A DNA stretch of 64,000 bases from Arachnomyces sp. PD_36 (lineage: Eukaryota > Ascomycota > Eurotiomycetes > Onygenales > Arachnomycetaceae). Shown here in pieces: positions 1 through 12,165 of the stretch. How positions within the stretch are numbered: position 1 is the first letter of the stretch; every line of letters starts with the position of its first letter. Both the position numbers and the translations under genes were made by a program. The notes under the pieces are model-generated. The model was not told the DNA's origin and did no database searches. It worked only from the letters and a program-made list of their open reading frames with translations. The stretch spans positions 1 to 64,000 of the forward strand of contig JANTQE010000016.1 in assembly GCA_032988195.1 (NCBI GenBank), written 5' to 3'.

Positions 1-67
1 TCTCATCTGAAATCTTACATAAATATCGCGCACCGCACCGGCGCCCCCTATCTTTCAGGTTGAGGCC

Positions 68-86
68 GGGGGGGGGGGGGGGGGGG
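68..86. repeat. poly-G homopolymer (19 G)
   Basis: An uninterrupted run of 19 G on the plus strand near the window edge. It is a simple homopolymer with no gene around it. Its length may be imprecise in the assembly. Confidence 0.9.
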
Positions 87-1290
87 TTGGTGATGTCACA
101 TACTTGCTCTGGTTCCGCATGTCTACAAAGAACATATAGAGTTAGCAAATCTATCGCAAATCATTGGCATCATCTGCGGCACAGGAGCACATACGCTGGC
201 AAAGCATCAGGGTTATATGAGGTGTTGTACGCCATCGTGGCGGCTATGTGTTTTAATATGGTGTTGGTGGGGTGTAGGCGTTGGAGTCGCGGAAGTCTCA
301 CATAAAGAACTCAACACCTGGAAAATCGAAACGTCAGAGTCTTTATAGGGAGTAAACTACCGGCTCGTGGGAATAGTGAGGGAAGCGAGATTTATACAGC
401 GAGGCAAAATCCCCCAAGGCTGTGTGAGTGGGAGTGAGTGAGGCTCCAAGACAGATCGAAAGCCAAGCTCCATGTAAAAAGTTTGGATTCTTGTGGCCGA
501 GAGAAACAACGATGCAACATACAGAACTACGACTCGTGATTAAGAATAATATAACTTTGAGACTACTACGAGGAATATTGAGCGTCTTGATATCTTTGAA
601 AGCTAGAATGGAATTTCTCATTACCGTTGTCGCATCCATTTTTACCTCATCCTCAGTTACAGTAAGCATCGCAAGCCCAGGATATATATAAAAATGTATC
701 TCCGCGGTCGGGCCGTTGGTCTTCCCCGTCTTTTGAATATTCAACTCGCCTCAGCCTCTCCTTGATAAGTAAGAACTATGTTCCCTATATATTTCTCTCC
801 CCGGCGCACTGCGCCTTAGGCCCCCACCCGCAGTATACGGCACATTTTAGGTGCTCTTCATCGATGAGTTTGGCAGCGTTCCTCGTGGAGAAAAGCAGCC
901 AGACGACCCCTTGTCATCGATATCGCTAGGCCCAGAGTGTGAGGAGAATTTGAGCCATGGCATGTGAAGATATGTGTCCGCAACTTCGACTGAGAGAGCG
1001 GTTTCGAAGTCGGGGGCCCGAATGCTATCTTATAGATGGGCAAGAACTGGCTAGGTTACATTGACGAAGCGTCACTCCATACATGAGGACTGGCCGAACT
1101 AGAGAAGTTTGGAATGGGCGGGAAACCACATCTTCCCCGAGATCGCTTTCGCAGGACTTCCTTCAGTAGAAGACCCAGTAGAAAGCTTGCCCGGGAACAG
1201 GAGTTCGGGGTCCTGCGATCGCCGATGAGCAGCTAACGGCCATTCGAAACGCCAGCAGCAAATCGATTATGCAATCCTGAAATTGTTTCA
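87..1290. other. no gene recognised
   Basis: Short open frames exist on both strands (for example a 133-codon frame at 343-744 minus). None shows a recognisable domain, fungal splice structure or protein-like composition. I see nothing further here. Confidence 0.5.
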
Positions 1291-1800
1291 CTAACGGGGT
1301 CCAAAAAAAGATGTCGCTTTTAATTGGTTCGGAGCCTTCACTTTCGGAGCATCTTTTTTCGCTTGCTTCCACTCGGCTTCCGACATCACATTCTTCGGCA
1401 CGAATCCATACATTTTCTCGTAGAAGTCCACCTTCTTTGCAGCTTCCTTTGCTTTTTTCTTGTCGTCATAGGCTTTCTTCATATTCCCCATGAATGAGAG
1501 GGAAGACTCAGGTTCGGGCTGTGGGGACGAAGCAGGAGCTGTTGAAGTGGATGGGGCTTCTGCAAAGTTCTTCGAGGTAGATTCTGTTGTTGGATGGGCG
1601 CTGGTCTTCGAGTCTGCTGATTCAACAACTTCATGGTCAGGCGCGTTGTCCACACCTGTAGTCAAACCAGCGTGATTATTATATTGATAGGGAGGAGGGA
1701 TTTCCTCGACATGCTGGGCTGGGCCGTGGCCGGAACGTGCTACAGAAACGGTATTCTGTTCGGTATAGGCCGGAGGCGAAACTTGAGTGCGAGTATCCAT
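1291..1800 (-). CDS. small PPxY-motif hypothetical protein
   Basis: Single-exon frame of 169 residues if started at the ATG ending at 1800; an in-frame upstream ATG at 1860 would add 20 residues. The start at 1800 is preferred because a PPAY motif follows directly, as is usual at the N-terminus of such disordered fungal proteins. A second proline-tyrosine motif (PPPYQY) follows. The middle is rich in Ser, Thr, Pro and Glu. The C-terminal third is a charged Lys/Ala-rich helix with the sequence FYEKMYGFVP. PPxY motifs are known ligands of WW domains of Rsp5-type ubiquitin ligases, so an adaptor role is possible but inferred only. No enzyme domain is visible. Confidence 0.6.
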   Translation of the reverse strand: MDTRTQVSPPAYTEQNTVSVARSGHGPAQHVEEIPPPYQYNNHAGLTTGVDNAPDHEVVESADSKTSAHPTTESTSKNFAEAPSTSTAPASSPQPEPESSLSFMGNMKKAYDDKKKAKEAAKKVDFYEKMYGFVPKNVMSEAEWKQAKKDAPKVKAPNQLKATSFFGPR

Positions 1801-2589
1801 TGTTGTTTGGAGTCTGCGAGTAAGTTTTAACGGGAGGAAATCTGGTACGTTACTATCCACAGAGACGGGGAGAGAGAAGAAAGAGGGATTTTATATACGC
1901 TCGACAGTCCTGCCAGTGCCTCTTGCCGCAGTAACTCAGCCTGGTTTTATGGACCGCTCCCAAGACACTTGGTCTGAACAAGGATAGACCACATGACATT
2001 TTAGATCAACGGGCATAGCCTCAGCGGGCGTATTCTCGTCGAGGGCTCTCCTACCGGTCAGTGACATGACCAAGGAGTCGCGAACTCCCATGAAGTCATA
2101 TCTCAGGCAGTTGGAGGTAGACGAGCGAAGGTTGATAACCGCTTCACGGATTCGCTCGACACAAAGCGCCAAGAATAATTACTTACATAAGAACCGCTCC
2201 GCCGGCTGCGACTGAGACTGCAACAACCGACACCGCCAAGTTTATGCGTCTGTTTGACTAGAGACAGAGCTCCGGATAATATGAACATAATGACCCGGCC
2301 TTCCACTGTACAGGAACAGGCAGATCTTGTCAATCGAATCCCGAATTTGTTACAATCCCTGAACTGCCGGGAGTCGACGCCGGTTGAAGAGGTGGAGAAA
2401 TGGGTGAGGGCAAGCTGTTCGGCTCCCCACATTGCCCGAAGCTCAAACCTTGGATGAAATTCAGCTCTCGAGAGAGCCCTTCTCTCTTCTCTCATTTCTA
2501 TTTCCATCTCTATTTCCTATGAGATATTAAGCCTTGAGCATTTTGCGACATAGATACCCCCTGTCCTCTCAAAAGTGTCATATCCAGGA
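1801..2589. promoter_or_regulatory. intergenic region, divergent promoters
   Basis: Space between the minus-strand PPxY gene and the plus-strand aldehyde dehydrogenase. A CT-rich stretch (about 2478-2518) lies just upstream of the dehydrogenase start, typical of fungal 5' regions. No other element is recognised. Confidence 0.4.
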
Positions 2590-4199
2590 ATGGCTACACT
2601 CCCATTGATCATCAACGGTGAGGATGTCGTAGGGGACATCAAATTCGAGGTTACGAACCCTGCAACTGGCGAAGTATCTCATTATTGCGCTGGCGCTTCT
2701 GTTGACGATGCTACCCGAGCAGTTACTGCAGCGAAGGCTGCATTCCCTGCATGGAGCAAGACAAAACCGTACGAGCGACGGGATGTGCTTCTAAAAGCTG
2801 CCGATGTCATGGCTTCCCGCAAGGAAGAGCTTATCAAATACCAGGAGGATGAGACTGGTTCTGGTAGGGTGTTTGCTGAGCATACTTTCATGATGGGTGT
2901 CAATTTTATCAAGGAGTTCGCTTCGAGAATCCCGTCTATCGAGGGTAGTGTCCCTACAATGACTCGGGAGGGTGAAGGTGGGATGGTCATCAAGCAACCG
3001 TACGGAGTCATCCTAGGAATTGCGCCATGGTACGTCGAATGTAGCTTAGATGACATTTAGCCCTTTGGGATCCCTATTTCTCACTGTCTGGTACAGGAAC
3101 GCGCCGTATATTCTCGGAATCCGTGCCGTTACCCTTCCCTTGGCAGCGGGTAACACTACGGTTTTGAAGGGCTCTGAGCTTTCCCCCAAGTGCTTCTGGG
3201 CCATTGGTGATATCTTCCGCCAGGCAGGCGTTCCAGCGGGGTGCCTCAACATCATCTACCACAGAACATCTGACGCTGCCGAAGTGACCAATTCACTGAT
3301 TGCGAACCCGGATGTGAGAAAAGTTAATTTTACCGGGAGCACCGCCGTTGGTGCCAAGGTCGCTTCTATTGCCGGAAAGCATGTCAAACCAGTGCTCCTG
3401 GAGCTAGGCGGGAAAGCTTCATCTGTCGTCCTCGACGATGCAAACCTCGAGAAAGCGGCTTTTGGCTGTGCTCTCGGCTCTTTCATGCATGTGAGTCGAA
3501 TGATTGTCTCCCAGTATCTCCTTTCCCTGTCTAATGAAACAAAAGTCTGGGCAAATCTGCATGTCGACAGAACGTATCGTGGTTCAGAGTTCCATCGCAG
3601 ACAAGTTCCGTAAAGTCCTCGCAGAAACCGCCGAGAAAGTCTTCGGAAAAGAGAGCCCTGCACCTTTCCTTATCAGGTCTGCCGCAGTTGACAAGAACCA
3701 CCAATTAGTCGCCGACGCTCTTTCGAAGGGCGCAAACGTTCTGTTCGGCGATTCCAATGCGAGAGAATCTTGTGGTACTAGTATGCGCCCAGTCATCGTG
3801 GACCAGGTCACCAAAGAGATGGATATCTATTCTACAGAGTCGTTTGGACCTACCGTATCTCTACTTGTTGTGGATACTGACGAGGAGGCAATTGCTCTTG
3901 CCAACGACACCGAGTACGGCCTCACGGCGGCAGTTTGGACTGAGAACCTCCTCCGTGGAATCAAGGTTGCGAGGCAGATTGAGAGCGGGTATGTTCCCAT
4001 GTGTGATAAGGAGGGTATTGAATGTCCTATTACTGACACTATTTTCCTGTTTAGTGCTGTTCATATCAACTCCCTGACCATTCACGACCAGCCGTGCCTC
4101 CCTCACGGTGGATGGAAGAGTAGTGGCTTTGGCCGCTTCGGAGGGAATTCAGGATTCGATGAGTTCCTTCAGACCAAGTCAATTACGTGGGTTGAATAA
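2590..4199 (+). CDS. NAD(P)-dependent aldehyde dehydrogenase
   Basis: Four exons: 2590-3029, 3097-3490, 3546-3988 and 4055-4199, giving 473 residues, the normal size of the family. Splicing restores the family signature PWNAP across intron 1. The general base is Glu249 in LELGGK and the catalytic nucleophile is Cys283 in SGQICMS, at the start of exon 3. The ESFGP and GGWKSSG motifs are also present. The enzyme should oxidise an aldehyde to the acid, probably in the cytosol because no targeting signal is seen. It resembles the salicylaldehyde/vanillin dehydrogenase branch, but the substrate is not established. Intron 3 (3989-4054) is 66 nt, in frame and free of stops, so its retention would only insert 22 residues. 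The start is the first ATG of the frame. Confidence 0.92.
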
Positions 4200-4552
4200 A
4201 ACGGTCCACCTTAGTGAATGGATGGTCCGTCAGACACCCCTGAAGAATCGCGATATCAGAACGTTCTGAGCAAAAGATGAGAAAGCGTGGAGGGAGTAAT
4301 AAAGGGTATCCTTCAGCGCAAAACTACTGGATTCCTGATACTCCAGAGTTTCAAGACTATGCCGTATATATGTACTAGATATTCGAATATAACGTACACT
4401 ACCATCAAACTTGCTTTCCTTCGGGAAAACTAGACCCGAGCGTAAAGTTTCTCTCTTGATCCTCTCCAGATTTGAAATCAAACTGATCATAAATCATCTC
4501 AAAGGGCATGGAGGTAAAAGGTTACCATCAGTCATATATAATTGACCAATTA
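4200..4552. other. convergent 3' region
   Basis: 3' flank between the aldehyde dehydrogenase and the SDR gene that faces it. AT-rich, no coding signal seen. Confidence 0.5.
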
Positions 4553-5632
4553 TTATCCAAGGTGAGTCTGCTGCGACCCAGCGATATAACGCTGACCCTT
4601 CAGTTCCTCGAGAATCTCCTGCCAGACCTTATCCCCGAGCTCACGCCCTTCTTTAGATTCAACAAACAGATCTGAGATACTGCGGTAAAAAAATTAGTCC
4701 AAAGCCTAGAAATAGTGGATAGGAGTAATGAATAAAGGGTGGTGAACATACTCGGGATAATGGTCCTCCAACCGGGTCTTGCCGTGTGAGTCGACACCAT
4801 GTCCCGCAGCACTGACAAGTGTTCTCCCACCAACTTCTGCAGGGTTTGCGAATATTGCAAAGAAGACGGCGCCGAGATACACTTCGTAAGAACGATCGAA
4901 ACATCGGCCAAGGCTAGATGAACAAAATCCAGGACAGACAGAGCTGACAATGACCTGGATGTTTCCATCGGAGTCCTTGGTGTGCTCGGCAATATGTCTC
5001 ATTCCAAACTCAATGAGAAGCTTGGACGCTGAGTATTGGAGTTGGCTGTTAAAGGTGTCTTTCCGGTTGAGGTAGTCTATGACTTTCCCACCGTTCGGAG
5101 GGGTGAGTTCTTCGAGGGTGCATCCCTTGAACCTGCTACTAGCCGTAAATACCAGACGAGGAATGTCCGTCTCGGTCCGACTAGCTCTCAGCTGGGGGAG
5201 CAACAATATGGCCAAATAAATCGTCGAAAGCGTGTTGACTTGTAGAATCTCTTCCCAGCCTTCTGGTGACGAGACATAATCACGAAACATCAGCCCAGCA
5301 TTCAACAGCGCAACATCGATCCGTGGCAATTCCTTGCTAGCTCGCTCTGCGAATTCCGCAACACTCTTATAGTTATTCATCTCCAGCGGCCATATCCGTA
5401 CCGTACCAGGCCGTTCGGCACGCTGTTCTATCTCCGCCTTCGCTTTCTCAGCTTTCTCGGTGTTTCGTGCGCCAATGGTAACGGATGATGCGCCTAGGCG
5501 GAGAAACTTGACCGCGGCTTCTAATCCGATGCCGTCACTTCCTCCGGTTAGGAGTATGGTTTTGCCGTCGAAAGAGGCTGTGGGTTCCGCATGGGGGTTG
5601 AGCCGCCCACGTATGAGGTTCATAAACCCCAT
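4553..5632 (-). CDS. short-chain dehydrogenase/reductase (SDR)
   Basis: Two exons on the minus strand, 5632-4752 and 4679-4553, giving 335 residues. The Rossmann cofactor motif TGGSDGIG is at residues 29-36 and the NAG motif at about 111-113. The active site is Ser165 or Ser166 with Tyr200 and Lys204 (YSASK). This places it in the classical/extended SDR group close to fungal retinol-dehydrogenase or WWOX-like reductases. Substrate unknown. Without the 72-nt intron the frame runs into unrelated sequence; splicing restores the conserved tail (DLFVESKEGRELGDKVW). It converges on the aldehyde dehydrogenase gene. The pair could act on the same alcohol/aldehyde, but only adjacency suggests this. 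Confidence 0.9.
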
Positions 5633-6228
5633 TGTTCAGTTACTGTTGATAGTAGCGATAGAGGAAGGCTGGATGGGACGGAGAGGGTCGTATCTGAGAA
5701 TAGAATGCTAGGGAATCGGGGAGTCCTACTTTCACATAAGGTAAGTAATTGTGCAAGCCTTAAATAGCTTGAAGTCCCATCAGCTTATATGTCCAGCACG
5801 GACGCCTGTTTGACTCAGCGTCGCGCATATACATTCTCCATGAGTTCTTGGGTTGGAATATAAAGCACCGTCTTTCTCTCCATCGTTTATGATAGCGATG
5901 CGGCAGCTTTGGTATGATTATATCAGGGCTTAGACGTGCTCAGCGCAGAGCTAGTCCCATGCAAGTCTAAAAGAAGAGACCCTATTGATAGAGATGGGAT
6001 GTCGTTTACCTTTGATGACGAGCTGACTGAGATGTTTTGCGAACGAACTCGGTTTGATGATGAGATCCGTCTGCTTCAGTTGGATTAGTCATAGCATACA
6101 GAAAGATGAGAAATAGAATAAATCATGGAACTAAAATATGAAACTCTTACTTGCTTTCTGGATCGCTGAAGAGTAGTCCGAGAGAGAGCAAGTCTACAGA
6201 ACAAGAAGGTCCAACAACTGGGTTAAGT
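5633..6228. promoter_or_regulatory. divergent promoter, SDR / ChaC
   Basis: About 600 bp between two divergently transcribed genes, so it should hold both promoters. No specific element can be assigned by eye. Confidence 0.4.
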
Positions 6229-7679
6229 ATGACGGGCTCGGTTGAACCCCCCTCAGATGCCACGACTGGAACATGGCGGGATCATTTCCCGGACGGTGAT
6301 TTATGGGTTTTTGGATATGGGTAAGTATGCCCCCTCATTACAGCTGCTTGTTTGGGGTTTATAGCTTTTCTCTCCTTCAGGGTCTTTGTTCAAAGTGGTT
6401 TGTATGCTAACCATCCTACAGGAGTCTTATATGGAAGCCACCACCACATATTGGTATGAGATACTACCCCTCATTTCTCCCTGACCACGGAGGAAAGACT
6501 ACGAGATTCCTAAGCTCGGGTCTTTACGCCTCTAGGATTCGTCCAGTTACACGGATGGATGAGTTCTGCCGTCAGGGGTTGAATATCTAATATCAAATGC
6601 TTCTCTAACACTTCTTATAAATATATAGATCAAAGGATACCCGGCTATATAAACGGATATGTACGGCGTTTCTGGCAGGTATGTGCCCAGAAAAGAAATC
6701 TTGCTGCTATTATAGCATATGAGGAATTGTCGTTCTCTGCATTTTTAACTGCGAGACTTGAGTACTGAATTGGATATCTTCCCCTGATTCTAATTTCTTT
6801 TTTAAGGCGAGGTGAGATTTATATACACTGCCCTGGAAGATGTATATCTTCCGTTTATTTAGGTTTATTTCTTGTTCTATTTCATTTCTAAAGGAACCTC
6901 TCAATCGAGATAGAGGAGGGTTACTGACGGATTATGAATTCCTTCCTACAGTGGAGATCATCGAGGTGTCCCTGAATCCCCAGGTCGGGTGGTCACCGTG
7001 ATCGAACGGTCATTTTGGGAGACATTATCTGATCCGGTTTGTTTCACCTTTCATATCCCATATATATATTTCAGGGGAGCGGGCCACTCGACCCGTGCAT
7101 GATACATCTTCCCCCCCCTTTAAAACTCATAATTATCATCCGCTCACAACCGTACAGCAAGCTTCCCTCGAATCCCCCTCCAGCTCTGCAGTCTGGGGCG
7201 CCGCATACCACATCCCCGCTTCCCACGCAGAAGAGGTCCACGCCTACCTTGACGACCGCGAAATAGACGGCTATACAGTCCACTACACAGCCTTCCACCC
7301 GGTCTCCTCGCCAGATTCTAATTCTAACTCAGAGCAATTAAAGCCACACATCTGCATGGTCTACATCGGGTTGCCGTCCAACTCCCAATTCCTGAATAAC
7401 CCATCCCTACGAGAACCGTCGTCTGTCGCGCAGGTTATTAGTACTAGTCGGGGGAAGAGTGGGGAGAATACGGAGTATTTGTATCTTCTTGAAGAGGCGC
7501 TGGAAGGGTTGGGGTTGGGGAGTGCGGATGGGCATGTGACGGAGTTGGTAAAAAGGGTTAAGAATATTGAGGCTGGGAGGGCGGAGGAGGCAGCTAGGCT
7601 CGCGGCGGGGGAGATAGATGCTAAGGGGGTGTTAATAAATAAAGGAACGGATACGCCCGAGGAGTTCGAGAAGGATTGA
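6229..7679 (+). CDS. ChaC-type gamma-glutamylcyclotransferase (frame break)
   Basis: Exons recognised: 6229-6320, 6422-6453, 6629-6678, 6952-7036 and about 7080-7679. The spliced start reads VFGYGSLIWKPPP, the signature of glutathione-specific gamma-glutamylcyclotransferases (ChaC/GCG1), which release 5-oxoproline and Cys-Gly from glutathione in the cytosol. Next come GYVRRFWQ and DHRGVPESPGRVV, then WGAAYHIP and the conserved DDREIDGY segment that carries the usual catalytic Glu. Exon 3 ends in phase 0 at a perfect GTATGT donor, but exon 4 needs two more bases before it, so the frame does not join. The last intron also needs an unusual 43-nt form to stay in frame. The gene is therefore either mutated, misassembled by an indel, or spliced in a way I cannot see. 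Family assignment is firm; intactness is not. Confidence 0.8.
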
Positions 7680-8796
7680 GATGGTTGTTAGAGGGTGAAT
7701 GGATTTGTGATTCACGAGGACAGGATAGAATAAGGGATAGACGATAGAATGGGGACGATAAATGAAGACAGTGTTTTATGGCGTATTTGCACTGCTCGTA
7801 GAAGTCCTGGCTATTAGTTGATGTCGAGTCAATTGGTCTGAGCGTGCATGCACATATGTGGGGTCATTAAGATAAACTGATCTCACATCGCATGATAATC
7901 GCAAATAGAGTCATTTATTCAGAGGTGTAGATAGAGGGTTTGATTAGCAGTAGCAGCAGTAATCGTCTTCAAAAAGAAGGCGGGAAGAAAGTCGAAGAGA
8001 GGATACGAAAGTACATCGATGTAGTGGGGTGGATGATAGGTCAAGAGAAGGGGACGTGGATATCAGATAGAGGCACATATATGAATGTATAGAATAAAAC
8101 CATATGACAAGAATTAAATGAGGGATTGCCTAAGGGATAGCTGCTATCGTAGTCATTAACAATGTTCACAAAAAGGTTAAAAAACACCAAGCATCGCCGT
8201 GGAGGAGGGTAAGCGTATACGGAGGTGATGCTATGGCGACGAAAAAAGAACAGATCAAAGATGGTCGACTAACCAATTGAAGAATAAACCTGGAGAGATG
8301 AGAGTTATAGAGAGGTGGCACGTAGATCAAAAAGAATAAAAAGTAAGAGTAGAATACGATCCGATATCAAATTGGCAGAGTGTCTCAAAAGAGAAAAGGT
8401 ACTTCCAAAGATGAAAAAGAAAATAGAGAAGTTAAAAAAGAATTGTCATTCCCATGGCGTTCCCGTAACCCGTTATCATGACCTTCGTTCGTTCGGACTG
8501 TCTTTCGTTTGTCGGTCTGACTCTCTCGATGTTCGTCTTTTTCATCCCCATGCCCTGGCCCATCTATTATGGAGATTTCTTCCAAGAAGCTAACGCAGCA
8601 GTGAGGTAAAAAAAAATTAGGAAAAGGTGGTGTGTGTTGTAGGAAAGGGTTAAAAAAAAGAGTCCACTCTCTTGCCGCTCGTCACACGTTCAATAAGTGG
8701 TAATCGACTCGGTTAATGTCCGCGCTTCTGATGCTTCCTGAAAAGTTGTCGAGGGTATTATCTTTCTTCAATTTCTTTCGTAACTGCCGTCAACGC
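7680..8796. other. convergent 3' region
   Basis: Between the ChaC gene and the minus-strand RRM gene. It is purine-rich and probably contains the long 3' UTR of the RRM gene. Open frames here are short and low-complexity. No gene recognised. Confidence 0.45.
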
Positions 8797-9607
8797 TTAG
8801 GCCTGGCCTTGGCCACCGCCGTACTGCTGCTGCTGCTGCTGGCCTCCCCATCCTGTATCGTGATTGCCTTAGTAAAATATAACGGAACGCACGAGATGAT
8901 TTTAGCTTACCACCACCGCCCTGGGAACGGTCATATCCACCGCCTAAAATCAATTTCGTCAGCTAAAGCACTTCTAAGAAGGCGGCACAAAGAAGTAGTG
9001 AAACGAACTGTAGCCACCACCACGGCCACCGCCGTATCCACCACCACCATTATCAAAGCGGTTATAGCCACCACGGCCGTGGAAGCCTCCATCACCACGG
9101 GGAGCAGAGCGCTCAGACGCCTTGTCAACGCGAATGACGCGACCGTCGAACCTTGTCATTGTGTCAGCATTTATGAACCTTAGTACCACGACAAGTTACG
9201 CTGTTGAAATGGGAGTGGATATAATCGCTTACTCGAGGTTGTTCATGGCGCTCATGGCGGCATCGGCCTCAGCTTCACTGGAGAAACGGACGAAGCCGAA
9301 ACCACGGCTACGGTTGGTGTCGCGATCCTTGACGACGGTCTGTGAATGTGCAAAATAACATCAAGTCAGACTGAAACGGGTTCTTGAAACAACAGGGTTC
9401 AGATAAACCTGAGTGTTATAGGACAGGGACTGACGGCTTCCTCGATATTTCCATATTGCTGGAAGCCTGCGCGCAAGGTCTCATCGGTTGTATGCCATGC
9501 AAGGCCTCTTTAGAATTCACACACCACTGTCAGTTGAGGAGGGGGACGGGGAGTGACTTTAGAAGATAAAAATAAAGGTGTACCGACCCGACAAAGAGTT
9601 TCGACAT
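8797..9607 (-). CDS. small glycine-rich RRM RNA-binding protein
   Basis: Six exons on the minus strand: 9607-9588, 9507-9435, 9339-9233, 9151-9009, 8943-8911 and 8852-8797. They total 432 nt, or 143 residues. An N-terminal RRM spans about residues 2-78, with RNP2 LFVGGL at 4-9 and RNP1 RGFGFVRF at 43-50. The tail is rich in Gly, Arg and Tyr, with a run of six Gln near the end. This is the plan of glycine-rich RNA-binding proteins (plant GRP7, animal CIRBP and fungal homologues), which bind mRNA and often respond to cold or stress. Exon 1 encodes only six residues plus two bases of the next codon, and intron density is high for 143 codons. The six CAG codons for Gln are a short microsatellite. 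Confidence 0.93.
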
Positions 9608-12165
9608 GATTGCACGAAAGAGTGGTTTATCAACGGATTGATAAGAAGGTGAGTCTTAAAATTACCACCACGGTCAGCATCAAATCCCACTGGAAGAAAG
9701 CAGTAGGTTTCACGCGCAACACGAATTGTTGGCGAAGGTAGCACCAAATCCTCGTATTATGGGATAAGGGACGATATTCAAGTGAGATCTTTCTCTTTGG
9801 CTTCAAAGGCTAGAATGCCTGCGGTTTGAAGCGAAAAGGAGGGGGGAGAGAAAGCGCAAAGGAAGGAAACGGGGAAAACGCGATCGAAAAAGAGGGCGAA
9901 AGCCTTCTTTTCTTTCACTTACTCGGAAAAGGATGACGGGATCGAAGTGAAAGGTGCAACGAAATTCCCTGAATGGTGTTTCAGAGAAAAGAGGAAGATG
10001 GAGGAAGAGGAGTGAAGGAAGAAGGAAAAGAGAAAGAACAGAAATCAGAGGAGGGGGAAAAGATAAAAAGGAAACGCACGCAAGACTAAGCGGATAAGTT
10101 AATAATTATTTCTGTTTGTTAGCCCTGGTGCAAGAATAAAATAGCGGAGCACATCCATCCCAAGGCGTCAACGGCTGCGCAGAAGAATTTCTGCGGATTT
10201 CCCTTATTTTGCTTTAGGTTCGCAAGCAAGGACATGGCATGCATGGCATGCCTGGATGGGTGAGATTTGAAAGGAAGAGAGGATCGCTAATGGCTGACGC
10301 ACACAAAGTGCTTTCTTGCTCTCCCTAATTATCATTATTCTTTCTTTCCTTCTCTTATCATTGATTATTCCTGGCCTATACAAAGGTGGTTATGGGTGAA
10401 ATTGTAGAGGATTGGTACCATGACCTTTGGGAATTCGCAAGTCAGTCACAAGTATACTGCATGAAGGCCAGCCCCTAGTATGCAGATACCCATAATACTC
10501 ACCGAGACCGCGCTCTTAGAGAGCGTGATTTATTTTTGAGAGATCCTGTAGCTGCACGAGTTCTTCGGAAACATGAAGCGATACGATACAAATGTGAGAT
10601 GTGGATGTTGAGTTTTTGAATTTGCGAAAAATTGGCAGACTCCGTTCCCACCCGAGGTCTAGAAGGGGAAACCTTTCGAAGTTTAATATGGGGCAAGCAC
10701 GCCTCCAGTGAAAATGAGGGGCTTCCTGCCCTGTGAGTCTCGCGTGTCTTTTCTTGCAACATATTTGGATGCATGACTTGAATAGAGCCTGGAGTGCATG
10801 TTAGTTGTCACGTAAACTGAGGGTACATAAATTCGGGTTGTGACAAGTATGCTTCGAATTTCTGGGGTAAGGGGGAAGAAATATATTCCTCAGCAATGTC
10901 ATGATATGGATAAGGAACTCACTGAGAGGCCGTCTGTGTCTATGAATTGCGAAGAGAATTGTTTGATCTGGGAGAGTGGTTTCTAGCTATTGCCGTTTCT
11001 GGGACTTTGCGCCCCCGGCAATTCAATCTGGCTGCAGCGCAGGATGCCGTGTTTGTGTGAGGCCTCGTTATTATCAGAGGCATTGTCTGGACCTTGTCTG
11101 GTACCTACATGGTACTGGGAGCTCTGGCCAAAGGTGTGGACGTGGCCATCCAATGCAAGATGACTTTTGATTGCTGGGAGGAGAAAAGCAGCATCCCCAA
11201 GCGGGGTAGTTGGACGAATGATCAACCGTGGCAGCTTTTTTAGTCTGGTCGCAGCATGAAAGTCCTGGTTCTGGAGTTCAATTGAATTCTGTGTCCAACC
11301 GTGGCCGTCTATTGGGCAGGAGAGATGATGTGGTGCGAGGGTTTCCCTGCTTCGACTCGGTTCGTGACGCGAAAAAGACTAGCATCTTGGTGATGAAAGA
11401 GGAAATGTCGTTTGCATGTCACTGATTTTATTTTCAGCCTCTTGAAACTGAAACCCAATGTTCTTGCGCGTTCCCGTCTGCAGGCGAGAATGGTGTGAAA
11501 TCCATGAGTGCATATCCCTCACTTCAAACCACCACACCACAAGAACGGAGCTCTGGGACTGTCGGGCATGTCGGTGTTGGGAGTTGAGTGAGTGGTGATC
11601 GGAATGATCAAGACCTTGCTGTGGCCCAAAGGGCACAACACCAGCTTAGGGTCGCGTCTAAACCCTCCCCTCGACCTCGTTGCTCCATCCGGTTGCGTAG
11701 CCCGAGACCTGCGACGAATTTCACTGGTAATAACATATCTTCATCTGGTGGCACGGTGTGACCCCTACGGTACCTTCGATCCTGAACGCGTCGCATGGAC
11801 TGTTCGCTGGTTCTCTCGGGTCTCCTTTCCAATTTTCATCTCCCTGAATGATCGACGACTATGACACGTACTTTTTCGGTGTTGGGGCTCTCAGAAAGCT
11901 CACTGTCGTCCCTGAAGTGTTGTTGAAGTTGGTCCTTCGGACGTCGAAAAAGAGTTGAGCGGGATAGAGTCGATCCTACCCGATTTGTCAACACTCTACT
12001 TCAACCTCCTTCTTTCTTTCTATTTCTTCTTATATATCGCGTTGTATCCATCGTCTTAAATTTCTCTAAGACTTATGGGGGACTGACTATATACTCTAAT
12101 CTTAATGCTCTGCTGGATATCCCATCAAATGCGGTAGCAAGTTAACAATTACTCGAGATTTGGCT
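9608..12165. promoter_or_regulatory. long 5' region of the RRM gene, otherwise empty
   Basis: About 2.5 kb without a recognisable gene. The part at about 9830-10080 is almost pure purine on the plus strand, so it is a pyrimidine-rich tract upstream of the minus-strand RRM gene. Such CT-rich tracts are typical of strongly expressed fungal genes and 5' UTRs. The rest shows no coding signal. Confidence 0.45.

Noticed and set aside
343..744. 133-codon open frame on the minus strand
   Set aside because: No domain, no plausible composition, no neighbouring exons; likely chance.
8974..9189. RRM fragment read as a separate intronless gene
   Set aside because: It is exon 4 of the six-exon RRM gene with flanking intron sequence.
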